Assembly: GCA_035079385.1 (NCBI GenBank) | Contig: JAVHKY010000040.1 | Coordinates: 434,001 to 498,000 of the forward strand | Origin: Aspidiotus rigidus | Lineage: Eukaryota; Arthropoda; Insecta; Hemiptera; Diaspididae | DNA length: 64,000 nt | Direction: 5' to 3' | Shown: piece by piece, positions 22,760 to 34,399 of the stretch | Layout of the letters: each line of letters starts with the position of its first letter | How positions within the stretch are numbered: the first letter of the stretch is position 1 | Made by a program: the position numbers and the translations under genes | The notes under the pieces: model-generated | Seen by the model: the letters and a program-made list of their open reading frames with translations, nothing else | What the model was told of the DNA's origin: nothing | Database searches by the model: none

Positions 22760-24060
22760 ACAACAATTCATCTTTAATATTAATTTGCGTTAAAAACGTC
22801 TGTCTGATGATAACGCATATATATGCTACGTAGATATAGGACGGTATTTTGTATACACTTATGTAGGTTTCTAGAGCTGCGCGTGTTTTTTGAATATTAT
22901 TAAAACCCAACTTATTTTGCAGTGTAAGATTATTATAATTACTTTATTTTCGTCCAACGTTATCTGATATGCAAATGAAGCATCATATTTGGTATAATGT
23001 ACGTGTTCCTATTCGCTCGTGTTCCACAGATTTAAAATTCTGAAGGACCGCCATCACAGTAATAAGCAAATGAATAATGATGTGTGCGATTGCAGAATTT
23101 GTCGAGAGGGCAAGTTGTATAATTCAGCATATTTTCGCACGATTCGTTGTCCCATTGTCAACTCATTGCTCTGATGCAGACTTATTCAATCTTTCCTATA
23201 CTACACAAGATCCTATATTCGAGGAACTCGCTGTTCAAGATTGGTCATCTGCCAGAAACGCCCTACAATCTGCCACATTGAAAAAAAAAAAAAAAGGCAA
23301 TTCTTCAAATGCTAATGTTAATTGAGTCATTAGAGAAAAAGTCGAGAGCGGAAGTCTTTTGGCAGAAAAGTTTAGAGAACGAATCTCGTCGAACGGTTTT
23401 CGTAACTTACTTTTTCTCACAAAAATTGAACTCGATCGATTAGAGGCAAGCTTCCGCCATTCATCCATCCTCCTACCACTCATCAATTGTTTTGTTTTCA
23501 TTGTGCTGATTTATTTAGGTCTAAAGGTGCCTTTTATTGAGGTAATAGTATATTACGCATTCGTGGCGGAAAGTAACTGATTCCCGCGAGTACGTTTACG
23601 TCGCTCCTGGTCCGTATTATCATCCTCATTTACGCGATTTTCAGGTATTTTCAGAAATATTTCCAATGTTTTCGGTGCGCGCTATTTCACCAACATCAGA
23701 GGATAATTTCATTCACTGTTAAATCATGAAAAAATAGAAATTATTCTTCCATCCGCCCAATGCTTCATAATAACACTGCACAATCCCCTGTAAAGTAAGA
23801 AATTGCGCAGGTCCCTTGAGAACTCTCATAAGAGCCTACGTTGAGATTTACTCGAAATCCCGTATAATACAGACAGCGATAGTGCACGATTCCCGCCTTT
23901 TGCATGTATTTATAGTTAACTTTTTAAAATTTCTCCTTCAATAGTACACTGATAATGTAACTTTTCTTCTTGTGACTGAGACTTCAACACAAGTAGGCCT
24001 ACAGGGAGATGATGACGAGGACAATGATGCTAAGATTGTTTCAAACTGTCCAAAATAGGA
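22760..24060. other. Unassigned DNA, possibly the decayed 5' part of a pogo element
   Basis: The pogo transposase C-terminus follows at 24064, so part of this stretch may derive from the same transposon. I could not recognise the CENP-B DNA-binding or DDE region. Open frames at 23077-23325 and 23359-23580 have no known match. Confidence 0.3.
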
Positions 24061-24063
24061 AAT

Positions 24064-24237
24064 GCATTGTTAGCGATATCAACATCACAAACCTACTTGA
24101 GTACTAACAAAATAAATTCCTCTCATTGGTCTACCACTTTGTACAATCTCAAAAATGCTGTATTACGCACAGTAGGGAAAACTTATAAGCAGACAACGAT
24201 TGATAATTTCTTGATGAAATCTACTGCACCAAAATAA
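24064..24237 (+). pseudogene. pogo/Tigger-type transposase C-terminus
   Basis: A plus-strand frame reads 'ALLAISTSQTYLSTNKI', then 'LYNLKNAVLRTVGK', and ends KTYKQTTIDNFLMKSTAPK-stop (24235-24237). The 'R..KQTTIDxFF' tail just before the stop is characteristic of Tigger/jerky-type transposases of the pogo group. No catalytic domain survives upstream. The non-coding tail that follows ends in a matching terminal sequence at 24484. Confidence 0.65.
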
Positions 24238-24486
24238 ATTCTTCATTGTACCTTTTTACCTGCAGTACAGTGCGGTGTATGTAAGCTTACGCTATTGTAT
24301 TATTAATACATACTGAATATAAATTGATTTAAAAACATCTCTCGTTCATTATACGGAATTTTCCGGTTAAAAAAAAAACTGTCCATTAAGCGGGAAAAAG
24401 GATAGTGCACGGACCCGTTTAGTGCACTAAAATTAGCTTTTCCCTGAAATCGTGTACTAACGAAGTTTTACTCAAGTTTTACTGTA
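24238..24486 (+). mobile_element. 3' end of the pogo/Tigger element with TA flank
   Basis: Read inward from 24484 on the minus strand the end is 'cagtaaaacttgagtaaaac', followed by 'ttcgttagtacacg' and later 'agtgcactaaacggg'. This is the typical Tigger-style CAGT(A)AAAC terminus with strand-exchange-type motifs. TA at 24485-24486 is the expected target dinucleotide. The opposite terminus was not found. Confidence 0.6.
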
Positions 24487-25256
24487 TATCTCAAAGTATA
24501 ACAGCAACTTGAAACCAAAAAATTTACAACATATATGACGTCGATATTGGCATTTGTGTTCCTAAAAAGAGTTTTAATAAACCAGGACAACATACAGTCA
24601 TAAGATTGCATGCCGTGTAAATACCGCATCGTGGAGCGCAACTGTATATTAATTGGCCATGCAAGGTACGCGGATAAATCTGTGTATTTTCTCGATAAAT
24701 TTATTTCAAATGTTATCATCAACGTTACTTTATGTTTAAACAAAATTTTTCAAAAACGAATGGGAAGCAAGATTCAAGGGTCCTAAAAGTCGATGATAGA
24801 ATGAAAGAATGAAAGGAAGGTCCACGGTTAAACACTATCCGACGGTGTGCAACACTGGAAGAACTTCTTTCAAGACAATGAGCGAATGGCTCAAGTGACT
24901 CTTTCGACTTGCTTTGCTTGGCTCCGTCCCGCGTCGCAACTTTGCCGCACTTGTGACGCAAAACGCCGCGTCTGCTCTTTGGTATTATTTAACCACTCTA
25001 CTTGAATTGAAGGTGGAAGGTCAATTTTTGTACATCGTTGAAATAGGAGAATATAAACATAATATTTTTGGACCCTCTTCAAGCAAAAACAAAGCAAGCG
25101 ACAAACGTTATCCAAAGTTTGGCGAATACATGAAGATTAATCAGCTCGTATTCACTGATAAGTTTTTTTCAACATGAATTCGCAAATTTGTGTGGAGGAC
25201 CGAACTTCAAAGGTTCTAATTTTCACGCTCTTTCCAATGATGCTAATAACTCATTA

Positions 25257-25302
<46 letters not shown>

Positions 25303-26640
25303 ACGGTTGGTTTTCGAAGCTTCATTTGGTATGATATCACTAAATCGACGGATTGTCATATTGTTGGTAATTAAATTGTTCAACTTCTAAAAATATTGGA
25401 AATAACACAGATGCACACTGATCCTATACCTTGGGGTAAAAATATCTTGGGATGACGATTCTTTATTGTGGAAAATCTGGAAGGAAAAAAAGAAGACGTT
25501 GCTACAATTTGAAAATTGACACATCATGATACAGGCATATACATTAATTATGCTAAATGAAAACACGAAGATGAATTGTGGGTCTACGAGCTTGTGGACA
25601 AAAAATCATTGAACGTTTTAGATTTAAAACTTTGGTGCGCACAGCTAAAGCGACTGGAGTTTTCACTGTAGCAACGACGCAAACTTGATTGTAGGGCAGA
25701 AAATACATTAGACGGGAGTCAGCCGCATAACATCATCAACGATGAAAAGGATGGACGATATACCCGTTCTCCATCATCTTCCAAAGTAAAAGCGTAAGCA
25801 AAAGTACACATAGGAGTCGTGCGGAAGAATGCGCGGAGGTACGGTATCTTAAGCGAGCCGTCAAAGCGAGATCTAGAACTAAATTACATAGTGCAACGAA
25901 CATAGGAATCGTAAAACTTTATGAAACAATTACATAAAGCTATACAATTTTACATTTTTACGGGATTTTACGAGTAAATATTGCGCGTTGAGATGTTTCT
26001 TGCTAGCTTCCGCAAGTTCATACGGGACTTTCTATTTCTAGGTGTGGTCTACCTCTGCAACGAATTTTACGAGACGATTTTTCTGACGTTTTCAATAGTT
26101 GCGCAGATTCAAGCGCCGTCATCGGCGGACAAGAATCGAGTTGTCGAGAGAGCGCAAAATAATATTTGTCGAGATGGAGTTTCACTCGATAATAATTATT
26201 AACTATAGGTTATAAATAATTTTCAAGATTTGCATTATTTTGCGCGCCGCTTTGCGATAAACGTATGTGTATACGTTTCTCACAGTGCTCATGCGAGCAT
26301 CTGTCTGTAGGTACATATTTGTTCTTTATTTGATTTCAGCACTACCTCATGTAGTTCGTGGATTTATTTGTATATTTACCTAGGTAGGCACTTTTTGCAA
26401 ATCACCATAATGTGTTCTGTTGTGCTGTGCTGTGTTGTACTGAATTACAAAATACATGTACTTATACACAGCTACAGCTATAATATTATTCTTTTTGTAA
26501 ACCAAAAGTTGCTTTTCTAAACCTCGCCTCGTTTTTATAGCGCCTACATTTAGATAGCGTTTACTATTAGTCTCGGAATATTTGGTACAATGTTCGGTAC
26601 GTAACAGAGGAAAATATCTTAGTGAAAACTGTCAAAAACA
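24487..26640. other. Unassigned DNA
   Basis: No gene is recognised. It includes the (TA)n tract at 25261. Confidence 0.5.
25261..25299 (+). repeat. (TA)n microsatellite
   Basis: About 19 TA units. Confidence 0.95.
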
Positions 26641-26935
26641 GTCTTTTTCGGTTCACATGAATAAAAACGCGTTCCTTCGGTGCTTTGTTGTAGGACGCGA
26701 AGACGCGTTTTTTTACTTAAGAGCTCGAAGAGTTAGGTTGCGCGCATGCGCGTATTCTGTATGCGCCAAACATTTTGGCGGTCGCGGACGAAAATGATCT
26801 TTTTCGGTTCACATGAATAAAAACGCGTTCCTTCGGTGCTTCCGGTGCTTCGTTGTAAGATGCGAAGACGCGTTTTTTTACTTTAGGGCTCAAAGAGTTA
26901 GGTTGCGCGCATGCGCGCATTTTGCATGCGTGTTC
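26641..26935 (+). repeat. Repeat family D, tandem duplication of a ~150-bp unit
   Basis: Unit 1 starts at 26641 and unit 2 at 26796. Both read 'tctttttcggttcacatgaa', 'aaaacgcgttccttcggtgc', 'gcgaagacgcgttttttt' and 'agttaggttgcgcgcatgcg'. Unit 2 has an extra 'cttccggtg' insertion. CpG content is far above the surroundings. A diverged inverted copy is at 44396-44605. Confidence 0.85.
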
Positions 26936-27104
26936 TTGGTCTATCTGATCTTTTAATAATTTTAAATATAACACTCGAATTTTTCCTTGTGTTCATTAAT
27001 TGTAAGAAAATTACAATTTCGTTATTCTATGTGTGTTTCCATCAACAATGTTATGATGCTCTAATAAAAAAGTGAAAATTTTAGTTATAGATCATCTCGC
27101 ATTT

Positions 27105-27200
27105 GCGTTTTTATTCGTGTGAACCGAAAAATAGCGTGTGAACCGAAAAATGGCGTACGACACACGTGAACGGAGGAAAGCGTGAACGGAGGAAAGCGAT
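27105..27200 (+). repeat. Family D fragment with two short tandem repeats
   Basis: 'gtgtgaaccgaaaaa' with 'tagc' or 'tggc' occurs twice, then 'gtgaacggaggaaagc' occurs twice. The reverse complement of this order is found at 44403-44455. Confidence 0.8.
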
Positions 27201-27332
27201 ATACTCGCGCTGCATGGCGGCCCTCGCCGCGGCTCGGGTCGCCAAAGCGCTCGTATAGAAATCGCTCTCCTCCGTCCCTTATAGCGTAATATACTATTTC
27301 GCGATATGGATAGAAAAAAATCTAAAGGAAAC

Positions 27333-27366
27333 TTTTTTTTTTTTTTTTTTTTTTGGGGGGGGTGGG
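27333..27366 (+). repeat. Poly(T)-poly(G) run
   Basis: Twenty-two T are followed by eight G, a T and four G. Confidence 0.85.
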
Positions 27367-27523
27367 GATGAAAAGTTTTTACGAAGAAATTCCTTGAAAG
27401 ATTTTTTTTAAAAAAGAAGAAGGGTCCCGCGTACTTCATCTTCATTTTCAAATGTATCAGTTTAGATTACCCTTAAACGTAGCACCCACGAAGATTTAAT
27501 TTTAAAATTCATCTAATGTAAAT

Positions 27524-29220
27524 TCACAATTTCAAGTCTAACAAATGGAAAGGCACGGATGAGCAGCTATCAATTTTACACGAAGAACTCGCATATACAC
27601 GTAAATCATTAATAAATAAAGTCATCAAGTTTTTTACACATAAAATAGGGAGTGGTGACGCCACTGTTGGCTTCATTCTATGTGGCGCCACAATTCTCAA
27701 AATCATAGAAATTATCGACGTCCTTGTTTATCGTACAAATTCATAGAATGACGTCAGGAAGGTGCGAATATCTCTGAAACCGTATCACAAAACCCTGCGT
27801 CTTCTTACTTTTGGATATTAAATGATTAAGATGCAGATTGAAGCGCAAACGCTTATCCATCATAGCACCAAAATCGTGTACACATGGCCAGCGACGCGCA
27901 AACTTATCTCATTCATCGAGTAGTCGTACTCTATAATTATTACGTTCATCTTTTCAAGAGTGAAACTCATCTTTTCACATTTTCCCATGTTGAATGGTAG
28001 GCAATTTGCCTTCCTCCAGGAGATCAACGCACCCAAGTCTGCCTGCAGTGCCAATGCGTCATGGCCTCTTTTGTTACAGATTTGAATAATTTTATGCCAT
28101 CGGCACACAGAAGAATCCACGAGGAGGATAGAACTTCTGTAATGTCGTTAATAAAGAGAAGGAAGAGGAAGGATCCCAGATTCGACCCCTGGGGAACATT
28201 GGACGGACAGTCAAACAAAGCAGACTCATATCCTTCATACCCGACGAGACCTATTTTATGAGTACGACGTGAAAAAACATATAATTTTTTCCGAAAAGCC
28301 TAAGAGTTTCATTTTTTGCTACAAGATTCGGCGATCAACTTAATAAAACGCCTTCTGGAAATCCGTATAAATCCGTATCCACTTGCTCTCCTCCGGCAAA
28401 TAGTGCAATTATGTATTCTGTAAAATTCAACTGGTTAGTGGCGACACTTATTTTGAGACAACTGTGCTGATACGGAAACGTACGTTGTTCAACTTGACTA
28501 TGAATCATTAGATGTATCGTAGATTCCATTATTTTAGCTGGGATTGATAACAAAGGTGTAGGCCTATGATTTCGGATATTATCATCGTCGTCACTTTTTG
28601 GGATTGGTTTAATCTTACCCATTCTACACACCTCGGGGAAGATATTGGAAGGGATACTGAGGTTGAATATATGCGTGAGAGGCTCTTTTCGTTACATTCC
28701 TCATAAATGTAGGCTGCAGGTATCTTATCAGGTCCCAATGCTTTTTTCGGTTTGAGCCACCTGAAGGCCTCAAGTACCTAATGTTTACGTATTTCTGGTA
28801 TATTAAGCACGTTGCCACCACTAACCGAGGGCATTGCAGTCTGAGGAAGGAATATGTATGGTGTCGTGTAGATAAACGGACGAAAAGTGTTGTGCGAATT
28901 TAGCTACTATTTTTTGTGTATCTGGGACAGTTTGACCATCGAACACCTTAATGGGCGTCTTGAAGCTGTTTTTTGATTTACGAACTTCCAGAAAGCAATT
29001 GGGTTAATCCTCAGAATCTCTTCGGTTTTGTGTAAATATGCATCATAAACCGCTCAAATTCGTTTCTTAGAAGTCGACCTCAAGAATTGATAAATGGTAT
29101 CATTACATTGGTTTTTCTTATTCTTACGTAGTTCACGTCTTTCATCTCTTTAGCCTTGATGGTTAGTATAACTTCTGTAGTAAACCCAGGGGGAGGATAC
29201 TCAGGTCTGTTGTTATCGTA
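27524..29220 (-). pseudogene. Non-LTR retrotransposon reverse transcriptase, inactivated
   Basis: Successive minus-strand frames give RT blocks in the right order. The linker (about 29180-28990) has 'NNKKN'-like Lys-rich sequence and 'YDAYLHKTEE'. Then come 'GPDKIPAAYIYEE' (28738), 'PIPKSDDDDNIRNHRPTPLL' (28610), 'QVDTDLYGFPEGVL', 'VPQGSNLGSFLFLLFINDI' (28218), 'LCADGIKLF' and 'GALISWRKANCLPFNMGKCE' (28020). The tail is 'DKRLRFNLHLNHLISKSKKT'. These are the palm motifs of jockey/CR1-like LINEs. Motif A has lost its FSKAFD aspartate, and the YADD box reads CADG, so a catalytic Asp is missing. Several frameshifts and stops separate the blocks. Endonuclease and 3' tail were not identified. Confidence 0.9.
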
Positions 29221-29632
29221 GAGGTGGAGTTTAAAAGAATATCATCGTCCAAGATATATCTGAATCCCCGAGGAAGTAAAATTTGAAGAAATGTTGTCTT
29301 CTAAGCCAAAATACAAAGTTACTACGAGAATCTCCTCTGAGTTATTTATGACAGTATAATTGTTTGACAAATGAAATATTTATCTGAATTTCACTATTTC
29401 TTAACGCACCAATAGCCTCCGTGGAAGATCTTGTTTTAGTCTCGTTGCGTCTTTTTAATCAATCAGAAACATTATAAAACGCCAGATCTGCCACAATTTC
29501 ATCTTTATAATACAGTTTCTCTCATTCATTGATTTTTCAATTTCAAACATAATATCTTTTGATGCCGTAATGATTTCGCTAGTGCTGACCGTCCCTCCAT
29601 TTCTATTTTTCGTTTTTTTTGTTTATATTGTA

Positions 29633-30471
29633 CAGTGGAAGCCGGAGGTAGTCCCTTCTGTCCAGCCCTTATTCAATTCTAATAACCGACCTATTCTATA
29701 AACCGGCCGGGGGGGGTGGGGGTGGGGAAGTACAATTTTTTTGATGCATACAGACAGAAAGTACTGTATGTGTACTATACATTACTACATTTATAAAGGT
29801 TTAAAGTGGTCGTGAATTTCACTTTGAATTTTGTTTTTTTGCACAATTTTAGAATTAATTTTTTATCAGCTGCGTAACAACGAACGCCTTTTGTAAAAAT
29901 GACCATCGCATTCATCGTCTCTCAAAGTGAAGAAGGGGTGGGGAGGGATTCATCAATATTGTTGTCTTTACTCATATCATTATTAATTTATTTCGGCTCG
30001 GCCCGCGCATAATATATTTCATATCTTGACGTTTCGGCTGTCCTGCAGCCTACTCATACTTTTCGGCCAAAGTTAAATCGTGACGCGTACGAGCGGATTT
30101 ACGAGAATTAATTTCAACTTTAAACGAGACAAAAACCATTGCCATGACTGCTTATATCAGACGAAAATATCAAACTGTAGTGGATGATGACGATTAAAAA
30201 AAAAAAAAGTGAACGGATAGTCGGGTGGAAAGAATTTTACATGAAGTTTCATGTGGAAACTAGTATTTATACAGATTTATCTCTCTTGTGCTTATCTCTC
30301 GGACTCAAATAATGATTCATAAATCTATTCTAATAAACGATTTTTCTATCCTAATAAACTAAGAAAAATATAATATTATTTGATTTTGACGCGTCAATCC
30401 GTTCTCGCGAATTTCAATTCTAATGACCGAATTATTCTATCGAACCGGATTCTAATAAACGGATTACACTG
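29633..30471. mobile_element. TIR element with TA flanks (Tc1/mariner- or pogo-like, non-autonomous)
   Basis: The left end 'cagtggaagccgg' and right end (inverted) 'cagtgtaatccg' are each bordered by TA. Sub-terminal 'attctaataaccga' (29687-29700) is matched inverted near 30415-30460 ('ttctaatgaccga', 'ttctaataaacgg'). The interior is 0.8 kb without coding sequence and includes a minus-strand hairpin-GAAACGTC motif at 30021-30060. TA duplication and CAGT-G ends fit the Tc1/mariner/pogo group, but the inverted ends are short and degenerate. Confidence 0.5.
30021..30060 (-). other. Hairpin-GAAACGTC motif
   Basis: The minus strand reads 'tatgagta', a perfect 5-bp stem GGCTG/CAGCC with a 5-nt loop, then CGAAACGTCAAG. 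It has the same layout as 6633-6670. Confidence 0.5.
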
Positions 30472-32690
30472 TATTTCTCGATCGTGTGAGTTTTCTCATT
30501 GATCTCAATCTTCATGTCAAATAAGTGTACCTGTATTGCTGACGAGCATGTTCGACTCCATAGTAGGCCACATAGAGCACCAGGTCGGCTCTCCAAAGAG
30601 GAACTCAGCGTTCAGAGAACACCTCTCCGTATCGTAGATAAATAATTTTGAGGATTGGTTTCCGGCTTGACCGGAACACACATTTTAACCAAAACTTGAG
30701 CTACAAGCTTTAGCCTAAAGCAGAGTGAGATTCGACACTGGAGAACACGGAGGGGGAGGGTCACGCTTGACCGTATCCCAGGAACCTCGATTCTCATCTG
30801 AGAGGATAAAGTAGGCTGAGTAGGAGAGATATATGAACTGTGGCTCGGATAAAAACTACAGTCAGGAGGGAGAGAGCAGAGAAAGAAACTTGTAGTTTAC
30901 CTCAGGGGATGTGTGTTCGAGTTAGCACTGCAGAAACAGCGAGTGTATCGTGTCAGTACTAAGTATTGTATAATAGGCTTATCTAAAATAGTAGAAATAA
31001 AGGAGGGAGTCGACAATCGAATACCGGATCACGTAGTATAGTTGAGATCATAGAAATTAGTCCGAAGCCAGGACTAAAAGAAAGTTTGAGCTTTACGACA
31101 TACCCTATACGCCACTCACGCCCCTGCCATGGGTGTACACGCTAACACCATCTTTTTAGATACTACGAATTTCGAAATCAGAACCAATGTTCGGCGCGAC
31201 GTACGTTTTCATCCCATTGAGAAAACTGATGTTATATCGCATTCTAAAACAAAGAAATATAAATTGCGACGGGATGTAATTTTAATTTAGTGAGAAAGAG
31301 AGAGAAAAAAAAATCATAAATAAAATAATAAGTAAATAAAAGAAAATGTGAATTTAGTTGGAGTAAGAAGACTCAAATATGTAAATCAGAATAAATGGAA
31401 AGAATATAACAGAACTAAGTAAATCAAATCAAATAAATAAACTAAAAAGAAATAATAACTAAAAATAAAGAAACGTGATGAGGACGCCAGCAGCTGACGT
31501 GAGACTCGTAGTGGTTGTAAACTTTGACACAATTCGCCAAAATACGAAGAATTTATTTCAATGGACTACTGAGAGATATGTACTTCGAAGACCACAAGGA
31601 GATGATATATACCAATCTTGCCCAGCGTCGCAAACAGTTTTGGACGGTGACACAGTCAAAAAAAAAAAAATTGAACGTTCTAACGTGAAACGTAAATGCT
31701 TAGACGCCCAACAAGATAAAGAAGAACTCAGTATACAGGATACGTATCGTACAGCGTACAGACAGGAAACAATCAGCGGCGCTAAAATTACCAGCATCGC
31801 GGATTACACAGTGAGACAAGGAGAGGAAGAAAAAGGAAGAGGAAGGGAACGTGGATAAGGGTACGAGGTATGTCCGTACAATAGATCGTACAATAGTAAA
31901 GATAACGGGTAAAGGTAGGATGTTGACCGCATGAACACCGAGCGAAACCGAGTGAAATCGCCAGACAAGCAAATTAAGGCTGCCTTCACACATCCTCGAT
32001 GAAACATAGAGTTCGTAACGCCACATGCTGCGCAAAATTGAATTGACGTATATCCAAATCGACCACCAGAAAGACACTCTACGGTTAATAACGGGTAATT
32101 CAAACATAAGTGTTCGAAAAATCAATTATCATACAAGTTTTTCAACACGAGCGTTTCTTCTTCCCATATCGGCGATTTTGGATAAACGCAATGTTCACTT
32201 CAAAACAATCAAGAGAAGAGTATTCTCGCACATATGAAACAAAGCTCCGATTTCCAAGATCGTAATTATGCCTTTATTCCATCATTGAAGTAGCAGTACT
32301 TCAGAATAACGATTTGGCTTCTGTTTCCACATATGTGTATCACACCTTTTAATTTTAGCCGACGTTTCGATCCATCACGAACTGTTATCAAGGCATTTCG
32401 TTCAGTTAAGTACTCAGCTCTCCATGCATAAAAATTTTTACTTATCATACTATAGTAGTAATTCCTTATCACGATTTACCTATTGGCACCAAATATCCGA
32501 AAGGTACAATCGGCCTGATCGTCGAACATATATCATGAAATTATGTCGTCGTCATCGTCGATGAGGCGTAATCGACGTTGCAAACCATGTTTAAGAGGAA
32601 AATACAAAAAAAAAGTTACGGATTCGCACAACTGTATGATGAGGATCAAGATTGTTGCTTAAAACGGCTATCCTAGATCAACTCTAGCCC
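30472..32690. other. Unassigned DNA with an A-rich stretch at ~31290-31475
   Basis: No recognisable gene is present. Overlapping frames of 127 and 141 codons on opposite strands at 31475-32125 have no known domain. A further hairpin-GAAACGTCGG motif lies at 32359-32401. Confidence 0.45.
32359..32401 (-). other. GAAACGTCGG motif, degenerate hairpin
   Basis: The minus strand reads 'ccttgataacagttc', 'gtgatggat', CGAAACGTCGGC. The spacing matches the other loci but the hairpin stem is weak. Confidence 0.4.
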
Positions 32691-33355
32691 GAAAAAAATT
32701 TCTGGTTTCCTTATATATATATAAGCCTGTATCAAATTTGGGCTTACAAGATTTTTTTGTCCGCGGATTTCCTCCGAAATTACTGGATGGATTTTTCAGG
32801 GACTTGGACAAATTCTAATTTTAGATCTAAAGATGTGCACCTGTAATTTGTACGTGATAGTAGTACATCAATAATGTGTTTCCAATTGACTCGATTCGAT
32901 TCTGTAGGTATACGAGAGATTAATTCTTTAATTTTAGGGGACATATTCACTAGTAATAACGATTCTGTATGTCATAGGGTTAATCATATTGAAATGTAAG
33001 AATATATTGAGAAGTAATCGAAATAGAAAATATTTACGAAGACCCCAGAAACAACTGTTATAGCGCCGTAGCAATGTGGATAGGGGAGGGGACGATGAAC
33101 TCTCTCGATGTTTTGGGGGTTTTAAAACACTTCCATCCTAAAATAGAATAGAATCCAAGTTTCCTTATTGGATTATGGTGATAAACTGTATAAACTGAGT
33201 TTTATTGTTCATTCTACAAATATCTGTCTTGATTGACAGGTGATTGGTATTTAAGCTGGAGAGTGGGAGTGACTTTCTTAATGAATTTTGAATGTGTGAG
33301 AAGAAAAGTCAGGTCCTACTTACGCTACTGCGTAAGTGTTTTTTCCTCTTTCTTT
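32690..33355 (-). repeat. Family A copy
   Basis: It aligns block by block with 46350-46955. Shared blocks include 'ttatatatataagcc', 'gtccgcggat', 'aagatgtgcacct', 'ggttaatcatattgaaat', 'gtagcaatgtgga', 'ttccttattggatt', 'atctgtcttgattgacaggt' and the near-palindrome 'cttacgctactgcgtaag' at 33320. The reverse complement also matches parts of 1809-3485 and 59700-60650. Confidence 0.8.
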
Positions 33356-34319
33356 CATCGTTATAGCTTGACTACTTTTTATTTTCTTTCCCTTTGTTCA
33401 ACTGTGGACGCACCACGCGTTGTAAATTAGAAAATTCGTGTAAAAAACACGCTACACAAGTTCGGTACGCATATGAACGTACGCCGAGTTTGAAAAGATT
33501 TAAGAGAATTTTTTGGATTTGAAACTACACGAACCGACATGACACCCGTTGCGCTATCATCATTTATAATAAATACCATTAGTTGTAGAGAAAAATATCA
33601 TTATCTGAACCCATATCCCTATTTATAGTGAATACTCAAATTTAAATTTTATACAAGAATTTACGCTCGTTACGATTCATTTAGCATCTAGGTTGTCTGG
33701 GGCGTTATACTCTGCACCCGTCCTTCATAAATGTTTTGCGTCTGGTCTAGCCTATAACGTTAATACTCGCATCCAATATTTTGATAATGCATGTATGTAT
33801 GTGCATATGCTCGTAACAAAGAATAATGGGACATCTATCGCAATTTACCTGATGCGCTGAACGAAATGTGTGTATAAGTCGGACGTTTTGAGCGCACGTC
33901 TGACGCGTAACGTAAATTATTACGATAAAAGAAAGAGCTATGGTAATTGGCCTTTCCAAACTGAAAACTGGTCGTCAAACCCTATTATAAAACGTTCATA
34001 GCCTATACTATATAGTCACATATAGAAGCGTGCAAAAAAAGGGAGGAGAAAATAATGAAAAAGAAATACATAATATATTATACATTATATTATATTTTTA
34101 TACGTAGTACACTACGTGTACAGTATGTATACGAATTTATCTATCCAACTCTATATATATTACGGGATGGGATAGGATGGTGCATTCGGTATCCGCCTTT
34201 CGTCTCTCGACTCTGGTCAAAATCATCGTTTCTTTGTCGTCGTCGTCGTCAGATCATAATAATCGATTTTATATGTATGTACTCACTACGCTTCAAATAA
34301 TTTTTTCATAAATTTTTCG

Positions 34320-34323
<4 letters not shown>
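33356..34323. other. Unassigned DNA
   Basis: Nothing supportable was seen. Confidence 0.5.

Positions 34324-34398
<75 letters not shown>
34324..34398 (+). repeat. (GA)n microsatellite
   Basis: About 37 uninterrupted GA units. Long GA tracts in insects can bind GAGA factor, but no promoter is evident here. Confidence 0.95.

Positions 34399-34399
<1 letters not shown>

Noticed and set aside
27092..27451. 119-codon minus-strand frame
   Set aside because: Driven by poly(T)/poly(G) runs (Lys/Pro/Phe homopolymers) and family D repeat sequence.
31475..31858. 127-codon plus-strand open frame
   Set aside because: It overlaps a 141-codon minus-strand frame, has a Lys run from an A tract and a low-complexity Glu/Gly/Arg end, and shows no domain. 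Chance frame.
31700..32125. 141-codon minus-strand open frame
   Set aside because: No domain or signal is recognised. It is Leu/Ser/Phe-rich, as expected from the complement of purine-rich DNA.
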